10,205 bases of DNA from positions 1-10,205 of the forward strand of contig CATLDS010000008.1 in the NCBI GenBank assembly GCA_949902685.1. The letters are read 5' to 3'. Below, piece by piece: positions 6,797 to 10,205 of this stretch. Positions within the stretch are counted from its first letter, which is position 1, and each line of letters begins with the position of its first letter. The DNA comes from an uncultured Christensenellaceae bacterium (lineage in GTDB: Bacteria; Bacillota; Clostridia; Christensenellales; UBA1242). Under the pieces are notes generated by a model. The model was not told where the DNA came from, searched no databases, and worked only from the letters and a program-made list of their open reading frames with translations. A program made the translations under genes and the position numbers.

Positions 6797-7105
6797 ATGA
6801 AATTGCTAGATAGAATGTTTGATAAGATGAGAACAAAGAAAGCTATACCAACCATGTCTGTACAGGAGAAAGAAACTTTGTACAAGTTAGGTTATACTAT
6901 AAAGGAACTTCAACTCACAGATGATGAGATAGATGAGTTTGACAAGGATGGAATGTTCTATTCGTCTGCTCTAGGACTGAATATCGTACCAGAGAAGAGT
7001 GGTTTACAGAGATGTCCGTGTGGTTGTGGTAGTGTTAGAAAGGCATCTAAACAGAATAGCAGTGAGCAAACAAAACAGAGCGAAACTTTATCAAGTGATG
7101 ATTAA
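6797..7105 (+). CDS. Small hypothetical protein B with Cys-rich tail, paralogue of the previous gene
   Basis: A 102-residue protein of unknown function. The ATG follows AAGGAG (6783-6788) with 8-nt spacing. Residues 1-57 are homologous to the upstream protein: a basic amphipathic N-terminus (LLDRMFDKMRTKK), SVQEKETLYKLGYTIKEL, LTDDEIDEFDKDG. It differs by a ~45-residue tail with the cluster RCPCGCGS (Cys73, 75, 77), then a polar low-complexity end rich in Ser, Gln, Lys and Asp. The Cys cluster recalls the first half of a SEC-C-type metal-binding motif (CPCGSG), but the second Cys/His pair is missing, so metal binding is only a possibility. No membrane segment or signal peptide. Second gene of the two-gene operon, closed by a terminator. 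Confidence 0.8.
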   Translation: MKLLDRMFDKMRTKKAIPTMSVQEKETLYKLGYTIKELQLTDDEIDEFDKDGMFYSSALGLNIVPEKSGLQRCPCGCGSVRKASKQNSSEQTKQSETLSSDD

Positions 7106-7112
7106 ATAAATT

Positions 7113-7146
7113 AAGACAAATTATTTAAAAGTATTTGTCTTTTTTT
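7113..7146 (+). terminator. Terminator of the small paralogue operon
   Basis: AAGACAAAT (7113-7121) pairs perfectly with ATTTGTCTT (7133-7141) around an 11-nt loop, and the T-tract runs to 7146. Its 3' arm contains the -35 box of the mscL promoter. Confidence 0.87.
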
Positions 7147-7163
7147 ACTGCATCTGTTAAAAT
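7135..7163 (+). promoter_or_regulatory. mscL promoter embedded in the upstream terminator
   Basis: TTGTCT (7135-7140), 17-bp spacer, TAAAAT (7158-7163). The -35 box lies in the descending arm of the preceding terminator and the spacer contains its T-tract. Transcription would start near 7170; the RBS AAGGAG is at 7182-7187. Confidence 0.7.
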
Positions 7164-7192
7164 ACAAACGAAAAATAAATTAAGGAGTACTT

Positions 7193-7834
7193 ATGAAAAA
7201 ATTTTTTGCAGATTTCAAGAAATTTATTAGTCGTGGTAACATCTTAGACATGGCAGTCGGTGTTATCGTAGGTAGTGCGTTCTCGGCAATAGTGACGGCA
7301 TTTACTAATAAAATCATTATGCCATTGATCAATCTATTATTATCATTCGGTGGAGATGGATTATCTTCGGCATATACAGTTTTAAAACCGGGATATACAT
7401 ACACTTATAATGAAGCTGGAGAAGTGGTCAGCAAGACATTCGACTTGGCTAGCAGTATTTATATTGATTGGGGCGCGTTCATTACTGCTATCATAAATTT
7501 CTTCATTATAGCCATGACTCTATTCATAATCTTGAAAGTAGCCATGAAGAGTAGCGAACTATTACGTAATGCCACTCAAACCATGGAGAAAGGTAAACTA
7601 ACCAAGGAAGAGAAGAAAGAATTAAAAGAGCGCGGTATTTCTACTAAGAATAAGGTGGCAATTGCTGCTTATCGTGATGAGAAGAAGAAACTCGCAGAAG
7701 AGAAAGCAAAGCAAGAGGCAGAGGAAAAGGCACGTCAAGAGGAAGAATATAGACTTAGTCATCCTAGCCAAGAAGAATTGCTAAAAGAAATTCGCGATTT
7801 GTTAGCAAATAACGAGAAAAAGGCTAAAAAATAA
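7193..7834 (+). CDS. mscL: Large-conductance mechanosensitive channel, with extended cytoplasmic linker
   Basis: MscL is a pentameric inner-membrane pore that opens under membrane tension and releases solutes on hypo-osmotic shock. The ATG lies 5 nt after AAGGAG. Conserved parts are the N-terminal amphipathic helix (KFFADFKKFISRGN), TM1 with DMAVGVIVGSAFSAIV (19-34) and the KIIMPLI end, an external loop (~52-92) somewhat longer than in E. coli, TM2 (~95-117) and a C-terminal bundle helix, SQEELLKEIRDLLANN (192-207), matching the classic TEIRDLL motif. The protein is 213 residues against ~130-150 usually. The excess is a ~72-residue Lys/Glu-rich linker (119-190) between TM2 and the bundle, with predicted helix or coiled coil at ~161-188 (EKKKLAEEKAKQEAEEKARQ). 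No frameshift is apparent. Monocistronic, with its own promoter and terminator. Confidence 0.94.
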   Translation: MKKFFADFKKFISRGNILDMAVGVIVGSAFSAIVTAFTNKIIMPLINLLLSFGGDGLSSAYTVLKPGYTYTYNEAGEVVSKTFDLASSIYIDWGAFITAIINFFIIAMTLFIILKVAMKSSELLRNATQTMEKGKLTKEEKKELKERGISTKNKVAIAAYRDEKKKLAEEKAKQEAEEKARQEEEYRLSHPSQEELLKEIRDLLANNEKKAKK

Positions 7835-7886
7835 ACGTATTTTACTAAAAAACTAAAGAATTTTTAACTTTTACGCATAATATAAT

Positions 7887-7917
7887 AAATCTCTAAGTAC
7901 AATTTTAGAGATTTTTT
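7887..7917 (+). terminator. mscL terminator
   Basis: AAATCTCTAA (7887-7896) pairs perfectly with TTAGAGATTT (7905-7914) around an 8-nt loop; T7912-7917 form the U-tract. It lies ~50 bp after the mscL stop, in an AT-rich gap with no other evident content. Confidence 0.88.
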
Positions 7918-7963
7918 CATTCATAAATACAGTAGAAGTCAATAAAAAATTTCAAAAGAGGTA

Positions 7964-7991
7964 TTGACAAAATACAAATTTAGGTTATAAT
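7964..7991 (+). promoter_or_regulatory. Consensus promoter of the GLUG surface-protein gene
   Basis: TTGACA (7964-7969) and TATAAT (7986-7991), both perfect consensus, are 16 bp apart. The predicted start near 7998 gives a ~26-nt leader with a G-rich RBS, GGGGGA (8012-8017), 6 nt before ATG 8024. This implies strong constitutive expression. Confidence 0.88.
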
Positions 7992-8023
7992 AACAATAAC
8001 TTTTTATAGTTGGGGGAAAGATT

Positions 8024-10205
8024 ATGAAGAAATTTGCAGCTTTTATGAGTTTTCTAGTCGCAATTATCGTTGTGGTTTGCTTAGGTCTTACTATACATTA
8101 TTTCTTACGTAATGATGAGGTTATTAACTTCAATACGAAAGAAATATATTGTAATGTCAACGACATTATAACTATCAGTGACCTTGGTAAAACTGTTACC
8201 AAAGAGAATAAAGACACCTCATATAATTATAATGCAGGTGGAGAAGAGGTTACTTCAAAGATTAAGTACGACACCAAGACTGGTTACTATCATGTAGGTG
8301 ACGAGGGTGGCGATGTTACTTTGGTTATCACTACAAGTAATAAGAATTGTGCTAAGTTCAAAATATTAGTACATATCGGTGATGGTAGTGAGGCTAGCCC
8401 TTACAACATTTCTAATCAAGCAGAGTTAGAGAGAATTGGTTCTCAGTATCCTTTAGATGCACACTATTCACTTAGAAAGGGATTTACACTTAGCAATGCA
8501 TTCAAACCTATCGGTTACAACCTTCAGTCATCTAGTTGGGTTGGATTTAGTGGAAGCTTTAACGGAAATGGTAATACTATTTCTGGTTTACAACTAAATA
8601 GTACCGATTATGCTAATGCAGGTTTATTCTATTCACTTAATAATGCTACTGTAACTAATCTTCGCATAGATAACGCTAGTATTAATGGTGCATATGACAA
8701 TGTTGGTATCTTGGCTGGTTCAGCTAGTGGTACAATTGATAAAGTTCAGGTAAATGGTAGCATTACTAATACTAAGGCTGACAGCAAGACTGGTGGTCTA
8801 GTTGGTAGTGTGATAGGCGGTAGTTCTATAGTTAAGTTATCAAGCGCTACTGGTAGTATCTCATTGAATAATGATACTGTAGTTACTGAAGATGAAGATG
8901 CTACAGTTGAACCAATCAGTGTTATTGCAGGTGGTTTAGTAGGTGAGATTAACGAGACTAAGGTTCAAGCAACTTATGCTAATGTTGCAATCACAGCAAA
9001 CAATGTTAAAGGTAACATAGCAGGTTTTGCAGGTAAATTTATTGTAACAGCAGACAATGGTACTATCCAACAGTCGTATGCCGTTTCTACTAGTCAGTAT
9101 GCAGGATTTGCGGCGTTTATTGATGTAGTAGAGAAGAGTGGCAATTTCGCAGATGACCACAACTACTTAAAATATCTTGTAGGTAACTACACTGTTGTAG
9201 GTGAAGGACAGAATATTATTAATACTTGTGACGAGGCGATTTATACTGAATATAATGAGGCTAGTGCTAACTATTATGTGGTAGGTTTCAATTCTAAAGA
9301 AGAATTGTTAGTAAATAGAGATTATGTGTTCTATGCAATTGCTAGAGATAATAAGACTTTGTGGGATAAGAATGCTTGGAATATTGAGTATGGCAAGTTA
9401 CCTACACTTAGAATGACAAATGCAGAACTTATTAAAATCAGTAACGAATACTTTACTAAAGACTTAGATGAGCAACAAGTTGCTAATAAAAATGAATTTA
9501 TAGCTTTAATTAAAGATAATGCAATCAATGGAGCGAAGATTACTTTAATTAAAGATCCAGATGAGACTAAGAATGTTATCGACTTGACTAACGAAGAGTG
9601 GACTCCAGTTGCACTTAACAATAGCGTAATTGATTTCAATGGTTATGTAGTTAAAGGACTTAACTTAACTGTTGCTAGTGGAGACAACTTAGGTTTATTC
9701 TCTACAATCAATAATAGTACAGTTAAAAACTTAGTAATCGATGGAGTTAAAGTAGGTACTGGTGCAACTAATGTAGGAGCATTGGCTGGTAGCATTACTG
9801 CGACTGATGCTAATATGGGTGTATCAACAATAGATAACGTAGTAGTTACATTCGCTAACGAGAATGTAATCAATAGTGAGATTGCTAACTTCGGTGGATT
9901 AGTAGCAGTAGTTAACGATGGTTCTATAATTGCTAACGCAAAAGTAAATGGTGTTAGAATAGATGCTACAGCTAATATTGACCGTGTAGGTGGATTAGTG
10001 GCAACACTTAATTCAGGTAATTTACAGAATTCACGTGTAGAAGATGTAGTGCTTAATGGTAATGTAGTAGCAGGTGTAGTAGCCGAGAATAAGGCAAATA
10101 TTAATGACATAGTGACTAGCGCGGTAACTATTAACTCTGTTAAGAAATCTGCAGCAGGTGTCGCTACACTTAACTCGGGTAACATCTCAAACGTAGAGGC
10201 TAATG
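8024..10205 (+). CDS. Membrane-anchored GLUG-repeat surface protein (3' end outside window)
   Basis: An open frame of 727 codons runs from ATG 8024 off the window end without a stop. Residues ~5-28 (AAFMSFLVAIIVVVCLGLTI) are a hydrophobic segment after MKK with no AxA cleavage site, so a signal-anchor with an extracellular remainder is likely. Residues ~30-117 form a beta-rich, Ig-like domain with Cys43 and Cys109. A first GLUG-type module spans ~125-463: PIGYN, FNGNGNTISGL (near 178), AGLFY, repeats GGLVGSVIGG and AGGLVGEINE, and a closing W...GKLPTLRM (447-464). A second module begins near 483 (FNGYVVKGLNL near 538, LGLFSTINNS, VGALAGSI, FGGLVAVVND, VGGLVATLNSG). GLUG proteins are expected to fold as parallel beta-solenoids and often act in adhesion; that role is inferred. 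Rich in Asn, Thr, Val and Gly. It may be anchored in the same way as the protein at 1-2106, whose N-terminus is not visible. Confidence 0.87.
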   Translation, partial: MKKFAAFMSFLVAIIVVVCLGLTIHYFLRNDEVINFNTKEIYCNVNDIITISDLGKTVTKENKDTSYNYNAGGEEVTSKIKYDTKTGYYHVGDEGGDVTLVITTSNKNCAKFKILVHIGDGSEASPYNISNQAELERIGSQYPLDAHYSLRKGFTLSNAFKPIGYNLQSSSWVGFSGSFNGNGNTISGLQLNSTDYANAGLFYSLNNATVTNLRIDNASINGAYDNVGILAGSASGTIDKVQVNGSITNTKADSKTGGLVGSVIGGSSIVKLSSATGSISLNNDTVVTEDEDATVEPISVIAGGLVGEINETKVQATYANVAITANNVKGNIAGFAGKFIVTADNGTIQQSYAVSTSQYAGFAAFIDVVEKSGNFADDHNYLKYLVGNYTVVGEGQNIINTCDEAIYTEYNEASANYYVVGFNSKEELLVNRDYVFYAIARDNKTLWDKNAWNIEYGKLPTLRMTNAELIKISNEYFTKDLDEQQVANKNEFIALIKDNAINGAKITLIKDPDETKNVIDLTNEEWTPVALNNSVIDFNGYVVKGLNLTVASGDNLGLFSTINNSTVKNLVIDGVKVGTGATNVGALAGSITATDANMGVSTIDNVVVTFANENVINSEIANFGGLVAVVNDGSIIANAKVNGVRIDATANIDRVGGLVATLNSGNLQNSRVEDVVLNGNVVAGVVAENKANINDIVTSAVTINSVKKSAAGVATLNSGNISNVEAN

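Noticed and set aside
7009-7050. Complete SEC-C zinc-binding motif in small protein B
   Set aside because: Only the CPCG-like half is present; the second Cys-Cys/His pair is missing and the tail becomes low complexity.
8066-8083. Lipoprotein signal ending at Cys19 of the GLUG protein
   Set aside because: The residues before the Cys are VVV; a lipobox needs Gly, Ala or Ser at -1, and hydrophobic sequence continues after the Cys.
9331-10185. Long minus-strand open frames (102 and 180 codons) under the GLUG gene
   Set aside because: They are the complement of a repetitive Val/Asn/Thr-rich coding sequence, with no RBS or promoter, and give low-complexity Leu/Thr/Pro products.
1-10205. TGA reassigned as a sense codon
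   Set aside because: No gene uses TGA as a stop, but no internal TGA was needed to read any gene in full and tryptophan is encoded by TGG. Eight stops are too few for the absence to mean more than a TAA preference.
1-10205. CRISPR arrays, transposases, tRNA genes, phage or toxin-antitoxin modules
   Set aside because: No short regularly spaced repeats, terminal inverted repeats with a transposase, tRNA-like cloverleaf or recognisable phage or toxin domains were found. The two-small-gene operon is not a toxin-antitoxin pair by any feature seen, since both members are homologous.

Overview
The window looks like a chromosomal segment of an AT-rich member of the Bacillota, probably an uncultured host-associated lineage. 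Evidence: near-consensus sigma-A promoters with 16-17 bp spacers, strong AAGGAG ribosome binding sites, a Firmicutes-style L10 leader, U-tailed hairpin terminators, and large Thr/Ser/Asn-rich surface proteins. I cannot place it below phylum. Seven of eight complete stop codons are TAA, one is TAG and none is TGA. No tRNA, rRNA, CRISPR array, insertion sequence or attachment site was seen.

Layout: (1) 1-2106 is the 3' part of a secreted protein with Ig-like repeats, closed by a strong terminator. (2) 2170-3366 is the rplJ-rplL operon for the ribosomal stalk: a promoter, a ~180-nt leader ending in an attenuator hairpin, L10, L7/L12 and a terminator. (3) 3390-4181 is comF, convergent with recD2 (6457-4241, minus strand); the two share one bidirectional terminator. 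(4) 6499-7146 is a two-gene operon of small paralogous proteins of unknown function, transcribed divergently from recD2. (5) 7135-7917 is mscL, encoding an unusually long mechanosensitive channel. (6) From 7964 to the window end is the 5' part of a membrane-anchored GLUG-repeat surface protein that runs off the edge.

The genes do not form one pathway. Housekeeping genes (stalk proteins, ComF phosphoribosyltransferase, RecD2 helicase, osmotic valve) lie between two long surface-protein genes, and almost every gene has its own promoter and terminator. The rplJL pair is separated from its usual neighbours rplK-rplA (upstream) and rpoB-rpoC (downstream).

The observations most worth a second look are: matching promoters that place comF and recD2 as leaderless messages (-10 box exactly 7 nt before ATG, no Shine-Dalgarno sequence); the unrecognised pair of small paralogues, one with a Cys-rich tail; the ~72-residue charged linker in MscL; and the shortage of GATC (7 sites) against plentiful CTAG (at least 44). 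No defence or biosynthetic system is evident.
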